From Candidatus Atopostipes pullistercoris (GTDB lineage: Bacteria; Bacillota; Bacilli; Lactobacillales; Carnobacteriaceae_A), in assembly GCA_019116785.1 (NCBI GenBank), contig DXAZ01000037.1, forward strand, positions 1-59,038: 59,038 bases of DNA, written 5' to 3'. How positions within the stretch are numbered: position 1 is the first letter of the stretch; each line of letters starts with the position of its first letter. This document shows positions 52,501-59,038 of this stretch, in pieces. The position numbers and the translations under genes were made by a program. The notes beneath the pieces were generated by a model. It had not been told where the DNA came from, did no database searches, and saw nothing but the letters and a program-made list of their open reading frames with translations.

Positions 52501-52817
52501 GAGAAAAGGATTTATTTTTAATTTCTCTACGTGCCGGCGGAACAGGCTTGAATCTAACAGGTGGGGATACCGTTATTTTATATGACTCATGGTGGAATCC
52601 AGCCATTGAAGATCAAGCTGCAGATCGAGTCCATCGATTTGGTCAACAAAAATCTGTTCAAGTTATTCGGATGATTATGCAAGGGACGATTGAAGAAGGG
52701 ATAAATGAACTTCAGGATCAAAAAAGAGAGTTAATAGATAATGTCATACGCAAAAGTGACAGTAAGAAGAGTCGTTCACTTACAAAAGATGATATTCTAA
52801 AATTATTAACCCATTAA
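49515..52817 (+). CDS. SNF2-family helicase with SWIM zinc finger
   Basis: 1100 aa. A SWIM zinc finger (CNC ... CQH, residues about 73-87) is followed by a long bacterial SNF2-associated region. The two RecA-like SNF2 lobes start about residue 640: Walker A DDMGLGKTIQ (about 670), DESQ in place of DEAH (about 771), LSGTPIENN, LFSQFTSML and DRVHRFGQQKSV. Such enzymes translocate on double-stranded DNA; bacterial members such as RapA recycle RNA polymerase, but RapA has no SWIM domain, so the role here is open. The start is TTG 49515 with AAGGAC. It lies between glyS and dnaG. Confidence 0.9.
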   Translation: MFKKQFFPEATIKSLAANQSIYEKGVMLFNNGQVKELSLNEGNRSVEFTIFDEQNQKTYLSFLKNGLAQKYSCNCTVFQKHSGACQHVITSMMYLNTINQDAFNALNENQTIDTKEPSSQLQLLQKNRRLLDHLFEEANKDIESNAMTLTKTPLQFEFVLNMHKSNQSFEYELYLKAGVDHLYVIHDILDVTNHLLEGNEYTFGKQLKYTPKEYFLFSEDRKLLTYINEIGKAQEEIFQMLYVGHSLERNGVLSIPPKNVATLLELLSNVEGGYVRLAPPPRLLSSINQIQHPLIAEEGKKLPLIFSIEQKKDFFTLDIQSKYNKRNIMVHPEANIVNVDSVFYLLNNKQFNLAQLLIETMNNMTEEPFKLTKDDLTSFYSLILPNLKELFYYEIADGIEENIEHEPLMTELYIDYDQESLSIEPHFKYGENTLNPLISGTDEQSIDASSVFIRDMYNEKDTLNVLSHYFKKAEVIEGKYVFNQFEDISTFIYDSLSEISELMEVYLSSDAKNLIYDQENKPGLSIEMNKQTNLLDIKFDLAEISDDDLENLIIQLQKSDSRFYKLNSGKIIDLKEDRFEEFFENVNKLELKPSEIAKETSVSLLRGLSLEEEDNVSIGSEFKEFIKELKEPNHLEFDLPKGLNATLRPYQETGYKWLRMLDYYGLGGVLADDMGLGKTIQTISFLLSKIENKGGKYLVVCPSSVVFNWEREFKQFAPHVDCLVISGSIEERNEQLEYALNDENLDVLITSYPLIQRDIEHYKKYVFQSIILDESQNVKNDAAKTTKAVKKLRAQNIFALSGTPIENNLNELWSLFSIILPGLFQSKKSFNELSEEEISRKIDIFVLRRLKEDVLDDLPPKTETVEFIELSDEQKRLYQTQLSLIKNDVESLIEQDEFEQNRMRVLAGMTRLRQICCDPRLVNPDYEGGSAKLDRLLEYLREALTNKKRVVLFSQFTSMLAIIRNILDEQNVDYHYLDGSTPKEERLELTTRFNEGEKDLFLISLRAGGTGLNLTGGDTVILYDSWWNPAIEDQAADRVHRFGQQKSVQVIRMIMQGTIEEGINELQDQKRELIDNVIRKSDSKKSRSLTKDDILKLLTH

Positions 52818-52855
52818 GAAATATGTTGTTTATTGAAACGGGTGAGGCAAAATAA

Positions 52856-52883
52856 TTGACATGTAACCTATGAATGGTATACT
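52856..52883 (+). promoter_or_regulatory. Promoter of dnaG-sigA
   Basis: TTGACA (52856-52861), 16-base spacer ending TGG, TATACT (52878-52883). Confidence 0.75.
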
Positions 52884-52952
52884 AAAAATCGGATTTATCC
52901 TAGGGTTTTTATATCGTTTTATAATAAAATATAATTATAGGAGGTGAGCATA

Positions 52953-54836
52953 GTGGTTCGAATCCCTGATGCGACGGTCGATGATATCAGAAAAAATACA
53001 GATATCGTAGATATCATTTCGCAATATTTACAGTTAAGAAAGTCAGGGCAAAATCATTTTGCTCATTGTCCTTTTCATGAAGACAAAACGCCTTCTTTTT
53101 CTGTAAATGATCAAAAACAAATTTTTTATTGTTTTAGTTGTGGTCGAGGAGGCAATGTCTTTAATTTTCTTAAAGAAATCGAAGGACTGACTTATCCAGA
53201 AGCGATTATAAAAACAGCCGAACTTATTAATTATCCTCTAGATCAAAATTTAATTTCAGAAGTTTCTAACCAAAAAGAAAATGAAGATTCAGCAATTGGT
53301 AAATTGTATTCAATTCATCGATTGGCTAAATCTTTTTATCATCATATCTTGGTGAATACGCAAATTGGAAAAGCTGCTTTAGATTATTTACTAGAACGCG
53401 GGATGACTAGAGAAACAATTGATGAGTTTGAATTAGGTTTCTCGCCCCCTCAGCGGAATGCTTTATATCTATTTTTGGATTCCCAAAAAGATGTTGATTT
53501 TGAATTGGATACTTATCAAAACTCAGGATTATTTTCATCAAAGCAAGCATCCGAGGAAGATGAGTTTTTAGATCGTTTTTCAAACCGAATTATTTTTCCG
53601 ATTCATAACGAACAAGGAAGGGTGGTCGGCTTTTCAGGAAGAATTTTTGACAATGAAAACAGTTCGTTTCAAACAGCCAAATATTTAAATACACCTGAAA
53701 CACCGCTATTCAATAAAAGTAAAATTATCTATAATTTTGACAAGGCAAAAGCTTCTGTTCGCCGCGAAAATGAAGCAATATTTTTTGAAGGATACATGGA
53801 TGTCATTTCAGCGTGGCAAGCAGGCGTTAAAAATGCGGTTGCCTCTATGGGAACCAGTTTAACAGAAGAACAAATTAAAAGTATTGATCGCTTTACTGAT
53901 CATATTATTTTAGCTTTTGATGGTGATGATGCTGGAAATGATGCAATTAAAAGATCCATTGATTTTTTAAACAAACAAACTCATTTTAATTTAGAAGTTA
54001 TAACATTTCCTAGCGGGTTAGATCCAGATGATTATATCCAAAAATTTGGGAAACAAGCATTTATTGAGTTTTTAACGCATGGTCGCGATACAGATATTGG
54101 TTTTTTAATGCAGTATTATAGACGTGACAAAAACCTAGCAAATGAATCAGAGCGAATCACTTATATTGAAGAAGTCCTTCGCGAATTGACTCAAGTGGAT
54201 TCACTCATTGAACGAGAGATATATTTAAGTCAATTAGCTGAAGAATTTAAACTATCTTTAGATACGTTAAAATCACAATTTGAATCCATAATGGAAGTTG
54301 TTCAAACAAAGCAGTTAAATGAGATGAAACAACGACAAAGGATGCAAAAAAATGAAAGACCTTCTCTACAAGTATCGTATCAAGATAAACCCAAATTCAC
54401 TTTAGTTGAGCAAGCGGAACGAATGTTGTTGAATCGGTTATTTTATGATGAAGAAGCTTGGATTACTCTAAAGAAACTTGATCCCGATTTTCACTTTAAC
54501 CATGAATCTCATCAATTAATTTTTATTCTATTTGAATCATATCGTGAAGATGATTTAGAATTAACGGATACTGAAGGGTTTTTAGACTATCTACAAGATG
54601 ACCAATTAAAAAAGAAAGTGGCAGAAATTTTCTTAATTGATTTAGGAGAACTAAAGCAGGGAGAGATTAGTGACTATGTTCACGTTATTAAAAATATTTC
54701 ACCCGTTAAAGAGACCATTGCACAAAAGACAGAAGAGCTAAAAGAAGCTCAAAGACAAGGAAATACAAGTAAGCAAAATTCCTTAGCTATTGAAATAATT
54801 AATTTAAATAAAAAGTTAAAAAATAATAAGCAATAA
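52953..54836 (+). CDS. dnaG: DNA primase
   Basis: 627 aa primase making RNA primers at the replication fork. The N-terminal zinc-binding domain has [12 protein letters not shown] and [14 protein letters not shown]. The TOPRIM core has [10 protein letters not shown] and [11 protein letters not shown]. The C-terminal domain contacts DnaB. The start is GTG 52953 with AGGAGG eight bases upstream; a GTG nine bases earlier overlaps that site. sigA follows by 32 bases, reproducing the conserved macromolecular-synthesis operon of Firmicutes (without rpsU here). Confidence 0.97.
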   Translation: MVRIPDATVDDIRKNTDIVDIISQYLQLRKSGQNHFAHCPFHEDKTPSFSVNDQKQIFYCFSCGRGGNVFNFLKEIEGLTYPEAIIKTAELINYPLDQNLISEVSNQKENEDSAIGKLYSIHRLAKSFYHHILVNTQIGKAALDYLLERGMTRETIDEFELGFSPPQRNALYLFLDSQKDVDFELDTYQNSGLFSSKQASEEDEFLDRFSNRIIFPIHNEQGRVVGFSGRIFDNENSSFQTAKYLNTPETPLFNKSKIIYNFDKAKASVRRENEAIFFEGYMDVISAWQAGVKNAVASMGTSLTEEQIKSIDRFTDHIILAFDGDDAGNDAIKRSIDFLNKQTHFNLEVITFPSGLDPDDYIQKFGKQAFIEFLTHGRDTDIGFLMQYYRRDKNLANESERITYIEEVLRELTQVDSLIEREIYLSQLAEEFKLSLDTLKSQFESIMEVVQTKQLNEMKQRQRMQKNERPSLQVSYQDKPKFTLVEQAERMLLNRLFYDEEAWITLKKLDPDFHFNHESHQLIFILFESYREDDLELTDTEGFLDYLQDDQLKKKVAEIFLIDLGELKQGEISDYVHVIKNISPVKETIAQKTEELKEAQRQGNTSKQNSLAIEIINLNKKLKNNKQ

Positions 54837-54868
54837 ACAAGATTACTACTACGGGAGGCAATAATCTT

Positions 54869-55987
54869 ATGGCAGAATCCGCAGATATAAAAAAAGATTA
54901 TAAAACAGCACTTAATGAAATGATTAGCGAGATTAAGTATCTAAATCAAGATACTATTTCTTATATAGAACTTAGTGATAAGTTAGCTAAACCATATCAT
55001 CTAGATGAAAAGGCAATGGACGATTTAATTCAAAAGCTTGAAGATGAAGGAATCGGAGTTGTCGATGAAGACGGAAATCCATTAGCAAAACAAGTTGAAA
55101 AAGAAGAAGAAATTGTAGAAGAAGCGCGTGAAGAACAATTAGTTGCTCCACCTGGAGTTAAAATTAATGACCCAGTACGTATGTATTTAAAAGAAATTGG
55201 TCGTGTCGATTTACTTTCTGCCGATGAAGAAGTTGAACTTGCGAAACGTATTCTTGAAGGAGATAAGAGTGCAGAAGATGAATTAGCCAGTGCTAACTTA
55301 CGTTTAGTAGTTTCTATCGCTAAAAGATATGTAGGTCGTGGAATGAGCTTTTTAGACCTTATTCAAGAAGGTAACATGGGGCTTATGAAAGCAGTAACGA
55401 AGTTTGATCATACGAAAGGCTTCAAGTTTTCAACTTATGCCACTTGGTGGATTCGTCAAGCCATCACACGAGCAATTGCTGATCAAGCACGAACGATACG
55501 TATTCCAGTCCATATGGTTGAAACGATTAATAAATTGGTTCGTGTTCAAAGATCCTTGCTTCAAGATTTAGGTCGTGAACCGACACCAGAAGAAATTGGC
55601 GCAGAAATGGATTTACCTACTGAAAAAGTAAGAAATATTATTAATATTTCTCAAGATCCAGTTTCTTTAGAAACGCCTATTGGTGAAGAAAATGATTCTC
55701 ATTTAGGTGACTTTATTGAAGATGGAGAGGCAATGGACCCTGAAGATAATGCCTCATACGAAATGTTGAAAAATGAATTAGAAGATGTTTTAGAAACCTT
55801 AACAGATCGTGAAGAAAATGTTTTACGCTTAAGATTTGGTTTAGATGATGGTCGTCAACGTACACTAGAAGATGTTGGTAAGGTATTTGGTGTTACTCGT
55901 GAACGAATCCGTCAAATTGAAGCAAAAGCTTTAAGAAAATTACGTCATCCAAGTCGCTCTAAACAACTAAAAGACTTCTTAGAATAA
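54869..55987 (+). CDS. sigA: RNA polymerase primary sigma factor
   Basis: 372 aa housekeeping sigma. Region 1.1 (about 5-60) is followed by region 1.2 [17 protein letters not shown]. Region 2 holds [17 protein letters not shown] and [14 protein letters not shown] for -10 recognition. Region 3 and the region 4 helix-turn-helix [17 protein letters not shown] recognise the -35. The promoters seen in this window fit its consensus, many with a TG extended -10. GGGAGG precedes the ATG. Confidence 0.98.
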   Translation: MAESADIKKDYKTALNEMISEIKYLNQDTISYIELSDKLAKPYHLDEKAMDDLIQKLEDEGIGVVDEDGNPLAKQVEKEEEIVEEAREEQLVAPPGVKINDPVRMYLKEIGRVDLLSADEEVELAKRILEGDKSAEDELASANLRLVVSIAKRYVGRGMSFLDLIQEGNMGLMKAVTKFDHTKGFKFSTYATWWIRQAITRAIADQARTIRIPVHMVETINKLVRVQRSLLQDLGREPTPEEIGAEMDLPTEKVRNIINISQDPVSLETPIGEENDSHLGDFIEDGEAMDPEDNASYEMLKNELEDVLETLTDREENVLRLRFGLDDGRQRTLEDVGKVFGVTRERIRQIEAKALRKLRHPSRSKQLKDFLE

Positions 55988-56110
55988 GACGAGCTAAAAG
56001 CATGGAGAATTATTTTTACCCGCTTTTAAAATGAGAAATAAAGGTTGAATGAATTTTAATAACTTTATTTGCTAATTTTTTTAAAATAAGATAAAATGTT
56101 TTGTGGTACT

Positions 56111-56139
56111 TTGCATTAGGGTAGTAAATTTGATATACT
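56111..56139 (+). promoter_or_regulatory. Promoter of rplY
   Basis: TTGCAT (56111-56116), 17-base spacer ending TTGA, TATACT (56134-56139). Confidence 0.65.
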
Positions 56140-56200
56140 TATCCTTGATTTATTCAGATAAGAACTGAATGGTATTAATATTGAGTGGAAGGTGAAATGC

Positions 56201-56824
56201 ATGAAAATTGTTGCGGAAAAACGCGCAAAAACAGGTACGTCTGCTTCTAAACAAGCACGTGCAGCTGGTAAATTACCTGCTGTAATTTACGGTAAAGCTG
56301 TTGATTCATTACCTGTGTTAATAGATTTAAAAGAATTTGAAGATGCTATTCGTCAAGTAGGATCTAATGGGGTATTTTCATTAGAAGTTGATGATGAAAC
56401 TTATCAAGTATTCGTTAAAGAATATTCATACTATGCTACAAAGCCAACTTTATATCACGTAGATCTACAAGCATTTACTGCTGGTGAAAAAGTTGATATG
56501 ACTATTCCAGTTTATGTTGAAGGTGAAGAAGAGATTTTAGAAGGGATTCTATCTCAATCTATATCAGAAATTGATATAGTAATTGCTCCTGAAGACGCTC
56601 CAACAGACTTTACAATCGACGCTTCAAAACTACAAATTGGAGATAGCTTAACTGTTGCGGATATCGAACTTCCTGAAAGTGCTGAATTATTAACGGAACC
56701 TGACGAAACAGTTGTTTCTGTATCAGCTCCTGAAGACATTTCAGATGATTTAGAAACAGAAGATACTGCTACAGACGTTATGCCTGAACCAGAAGTTATT
56801 GGGGAAGACGACGAAGATGAATAA
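56201..56824 (+). CDS. rplY: 50S ribosomal protein L25/general stress protein Ctc
   Basis: 207 aa two-domain L25 that binds 5S rRNA. The N-terminal L25 domain has GKLPAVIYGKAVDSLPVLI, then the Ctc-type beta domain with DMTIPVYVEGEEE. The last 25 residues are strongly acidic (ending GEDDEDE), common in this group. ATG 56201 follows AAGGTG; an in-frame GTG three codons earlier is rejected. Placed between sigA and trmK. Confidence 0.94.
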   Translation: MKIVAEKRAKTGTSASKQARAAGKLPAVIYGKAVDSLPVLIDLKEFEDAIRQVGSNGVFSLEVDDETYQVFVKEYSYYATKPTLYHVDLQAFTAGEKVDMTIPVYVEGEEEILEGILSQSISEIDIVIAPEDAPTDFTIDASKLQIGDSLTVADIELPESAELLTEPDETVVSVSAPEDISDDLETEDTATDVMPEPEVIGEDDEDE

Positions 56825-56837
56825 TTAACTTTAAAAG

Positions 56838-56882
56838 CCTCTTTCGGACAAAGTTTTATCTTTTGTTTGAAGAGGTTTTTTT
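56838..56882 (+). terminator. Terminator after rplY
   Basis: CCTCTT-C-GACAAA pairs with TTTGTT-GAAGAGG with small mismatches, followed by TTTTTTT. Confidence 0.8.
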
Positions 56883-56917
56883 GCATTATCATTGAAGAAT
56901 ATAAATTAGGGGATACC

Positions 56918-57613
56918 ATGGGAAAAATACGTTTATCAAAAAGGTTAACGAAGGTAAGTCAGTATGTAAAAAAATCTGCACCATTAGCCGATATTGGTTC
57001 TGATCATGCACAGTTACCTATTTATTTAGTTCAAAACAAACAAGTCCCAAAGGCTGTGGCGGGAGAAGTCGCTGACGGACCATTCCAAATCTCAAAAAAT
57101 GAAGTAGAAAAACATTCTTTAGAAGATAAAATTTCAGTTCGTTTTGGAGATGGCTTAGCAATACTAACACCAAAAGAAGAAGTAGGGACCATCACGATTT
57201 GTGGAATGGGCGGGCTTTTAATTAAAAGAATCTTAAAAGAGGGCATAGAAAATAAAACCCTCAAAAAAAACACTCGGCTCATTCTTCAACCCAATAACGA
57301 GGAAAAGGAATTAAGAGAATTTTTACAACTAAATAATTATGAAATCATTGCTGAAGATTTAGTTGAAGAAAACGAAAAGATTTATGAAATTATTGTTGCA
57401 GAATCTAGTTCAAAAGAGATTCATTATACAGATATTGAATTAACCTTTGGCCCATTGTTATTGAAGAAGAAGCCAGCCATTTTTTATAAAAAGTGGGAAG
57501 CAGAACTGAAAACCAATCAATATATTATTGAGCAACTCAAGAATACCACACATAAAGAAAAATTAAGAAACACGCAAAAACAAATTGATCAAATAAAGAA
57601 GGTGTTATCATGA
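56918..57613 (+). CDS. trmK: tRNA (adenine(22)-N(1))-methyltransferase
   Basis: 231 aa class I methyltransferase that modifies A22 in the tRNA D-loop. The SAM motif is PLADIGSDHAQLPIYL; TICGMGGLLIKRIL and LQPNNEEKELREFL are TrmK family segments. The C-terminus is helical and basic. ATG 56918 follows AGGGGAT. The stop overlaps the yqfO start (ATGA), as in B. subtilis yqfN-yqfO. Confidence 0.94.
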   Translation: MGKIRLSKRLTKVSQYVKKSAPLADIGSDHAQLPIYLVQNKQVPKAVAGEVADGPFQISKNEVEKHSLEDKISVRFGDGLAILTPKEEVGTITICGMGGLLIKRILKEGIENKTLKKNTRLILQPNNEEKELREFLQLNNYEIIAEDLVEENEKIYEIIVAESSSKEIHYTDIELTFGPLLLKKKPAIFYKKWEAELKTNQYIIEQLKNTTHKEKLRNTQKQIDQIKKVLS

Positions 57614-58740
57614 CAACAGTAAAAGAAATTGTTTCAAGGATTGAAAAGTTTGCTCCTAAAAGCTTGGCTGAGGATTGGGATCCAGTCGGTTTGGCTTTTG
57701 GTTCAATGAATCAAGAAGTTCATAAAATGATGATTGCTTTAGATTTAGATGCCATGACTTTAAAAGAAGCGCAAGAGAATGATGTAGACTTTATCTTTAC
57801 TCATCATCCACCAATCTTCAAATCCCTCACAACTTTAAATGAACATGATACCCGTCGGAAAGAATATATTGAACTGATTAAATCGGATATTTCTTTATAT
57901 GCTGCCCATACAAACGTTGATGCAGCTGAAAATGGGATGAATGATTGGTTAGCGAATTCTTTGTCTTTAAAAAGTCCTATAGAAGTGCTTGATACAACGA
58001 CTGAGAGTTCTTATAAATTGTTGGTGTTATATACACCTTTAGAAGATGCAGAATCTATAAGGCGTGCTTTACATAAAAAGGGAGCCGGTCAAGTCGGAGA
58101 CTATGATAACGTTTCTTATAATACAAGAGGAACTGGCCGATTTATTCCCAGTGAAAAAGCAAAACCTGCAATTGGTCAACCAAACAAAGCAGAACAAGTA
58201 ATAGAAGAACGAATAGAAGTATTAGTCAAAGAATCTTTAATCGGTCAAATTATTCAAACCATTTATGAAGTTCATCCTTATGAAGAACCTGTTTTTCATT
58301 TGTTTGATATCGGAAAGAAAGACAAAGAGTTTGGTATGGGGCGAGTAGGTTCTTTAGCTGAACCTATAACTATTCAACAGTTAGTTGAAAAAGTAAAGGA
58401 AGCCTATCATCTTCCTTTTGTTCGCTGTGCGAATGTAAATTTAGAACAAAAGGTAGAAAGGGTAGCTATTCTAGGAGGTTCTGGAGAGAAATATTATAAA
58501 AAAGCCTTGGAAAAAGAAGCAGATATTTATATTACAGGTGATATTTCTTATCATGGGGCACAGGATATGATTCGCGATGGATTACCCTTTATTGATCCCG
58601 GTCATTTTATAGAGAATATCTTTGTTGAAAAGATGACCGAAAAACTTAAGAAGTGGAAAGAAGAAGAAAATTGGTCGTTAGAAATCATACCGGCCTCAAA
58701 ACAAAAAGATGTCTTTACATTTAACCTGAATAATTCATAG
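57610..58740 (+). CDS. yqfO: Nif3-like dinuclear metal centre protein
   Basis: 376 aa NIF3/DUF34 family protein forming toroidal hexamers with a di-metal site. N-terminal motifs are AEDWDPVGLAFG and TFTHHPPIF-like FTHHPPIFK; the second metal region is ITGDISYHGAQD near residue 300. A PII-like insert (about 130-235) separates the halves, as in the Bacillus type. A recent line of work links the family to GTP cyclohydrolase activity, but the role here is unproven. AAGGTG precedes the ATG, coupled to trmK. Confidence 0.93.
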   Translation: MTTVKEIVSRIEKFAPKSLAEDWDPVGLAFGSMNQEVHKMMIALDLDAMTLKEAQENDVDFIFTHHPPIFKSLTTLNEHDTRRKEYIELIKSDISLYAAHTNVDAAENGMNDWLANSLSLKSPIEVLDTTTESSYKLLVLYTPLEDAESIRRALHKKGAGQVGDYDNVSYNTRGTGRFIPSEKAKPAIGQPNKAEQVIEERIEVLVKESLIGQIIQTIYEVHPYEEPVFHLFDIGKKDKEFGMGRVGSLAEPITIQQLVEKVKEAYHLPFVRCANVNLEQKVERVAILGGSGEKYYKKALEKEADIYITGDISYHGAQDMIRDGLPFIDPGHFIENIFVEKMTEKLKKWKEEENWSLEIIPASKQKDVFTFNLNNS

Positions 58741-58751
58741 TTTTTTAGAAA

Positions 58752-58768
58752 ACACTCTAAAAGAGTGT
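58752..58768 (-). other. Small palindromic hairpin downstream of yqfO
   Basis: ACACTCT and AGAGTGT form 7 bp around AAA. Only the minus-strand reading is followed by a T-rich run, so it would terminate leftward transcription rather than yqfO. Confidence 0.45.
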
Positions 58769-58781
58769 AGCCTCGCTATTA

Positions 58782-59038
58782 TTTTGTTTGTTTTCCAGCA
58801 CCCTTTGGGTGTACAAAAAGAACCCCAATCTGCTATGGTTAAAGCGTCTAAACCTAACCAAAGAAAGGGGTCCTCTCAATGGCTAAATTACAGGAAAGAT
58901 GCGTAAAATTCAACTCAAAATTGCTAGTGAATAATACGGGTGAGAATCTTTTCATGGATTCGAGCTTCTCAAAATTAGCCGGCTATCCTGCTGATTCATC
59001 CGCCAACTCACTGAAGGAATACCCAGTTACTTAAGAAA
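58782..59038 (+). mobile_element. Remnant of an IS1380-like insertion sequence (left boundary uncertain)
   Basis: DNA from about here to the window end reads unlike the neighbouring core genes and holds a broken transposase start. A short ACCC-TTT-GGGT inverted repeat lies at 58799-58812 and a GGTT/AACC pair at 58838-58860. I cannot locate terminal repeats or a target duplication, and the right end is outside the window. Confidence 0.5.
58879..59034 (+). pseudogene. Internally deleted IS1380-like transposase fragment
   Basis: 51-codon frame with AAAGGGG upstream. Residues 1-24 (MAKLQERCVKFNSK, then NNTGEN) look like the N-terminus of IS1380-family transposases. Residues 25-34 (FMDSSFSKLA) and 34-46 (AGYPADSSANSLK) resemble segments that normally lie further along the protein, separated by dozens of residues. 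The frame ends at TAA 59032. The pattern suggests two internal deletions that kept the frame, followed by a stop. Family assignment is from remembered motifs only. Confidence 0.6.

Noticed and set aside
56554-56919. 121-codon minus-strand frame over the rplY end, Ser-rich.
   Set aside because: Mirror of the acidic Glu/Asp tail of rplY and its terminator.
1-59038. CRISPR arrays, tRNA, rRNA, phage or defence islands.
   Set aside because: No regularly spaced repeats, no tRNA cloverleaf or CCA ends, and no integrase, restriction or toxin-antitoxin genes were seen.

Overview
The window is about 59 kb of AT-rich, low-GC Gram-positive chromosome. Gene content and order point to the order Lactobacillales, probably a Carnobacteriaceae-like lineage, though I cannot fix the genus. 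Supporting signs are T-box leaders on hisS-aspS and glyQS, dnaG-sigA-trmK-yqfO order, a sodA-pbpA-rpmG-rhomboid-glcK-rhodanese block resembling Bacillus, Zur/Fur, a Cys-poor MutY, strong AGGAGG ribosome binding sites and frequent TTG/GTG starts. Almost all of it is core chromosome. I see no prophage, CRISPR array, rRNA or tRNA. The only mobile DNA is a decayed insertion-sequence fragment at the right edge.

Layout. 1-4.2 kb: a truncated SDR oxidoreductase, endonuclease III, a sirtuin, and a YolD plus Y-family polymerase pair under a LexA-type box. 4.4-9.5 kb: DUF3013, prmA, deoC, bifunctional (p)ppGpp enzyme rel, dtd. 9.5-22.7 kb: a cell-wall amidase, the T-box controlled hisS-aspS operon, nfo, miaA-hflX, recX-mutY, a MecA-type PBP and a DUF402 nucleotide phosphatase. 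22.7-34.3 kb: a probable unannotated small RNA gene on the minus strand, ytxH, an aromatic-acid-exporter-like protein, queG-trmL, hemolysin III, argS, zwf, cshB, DUF1189, an ECF S component and sodA. 34.4-41.3 kb: pbpA, rpmG, rhomboid protease, glcK, rhodanese-like, PPDK regulatory protein, zur, rpsU. 41.3-46.1 kb: yqeY and the phoH-ybeY-dgkA-cdd-era-recO run. 46.1-59 kb: T-box glyQS, an SNF2 helicase, dnaG-sigA, rplY, trmK-yqfO and the IS remnant.

Functional themes are DNA repair (nth, mutY, nfo, recX, recO, dinB-like polymerase), translation (four aminoacyl-tRNA synthetase systems, several tRNA-modifying enzymes, ribosome maturation by ybeY/era/hflX/prmA) and wall synthesis (two class B PBPs, amidase, undecaprenol kinase). 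Both iron-sulphur DNA glycosylases have lost cluster cysteines: one of four in Nth and three of four in MutY. The sirtuin has an Asp in place of one zinc cysteine. The most novel-looking item is the roughly 124-nt minus-strand RNA at 22744-22867. It has its own promoter, a closed stem structure, an exposed C-rich segment that could pair with ribosome binding sites, and an intrinsic terminator.
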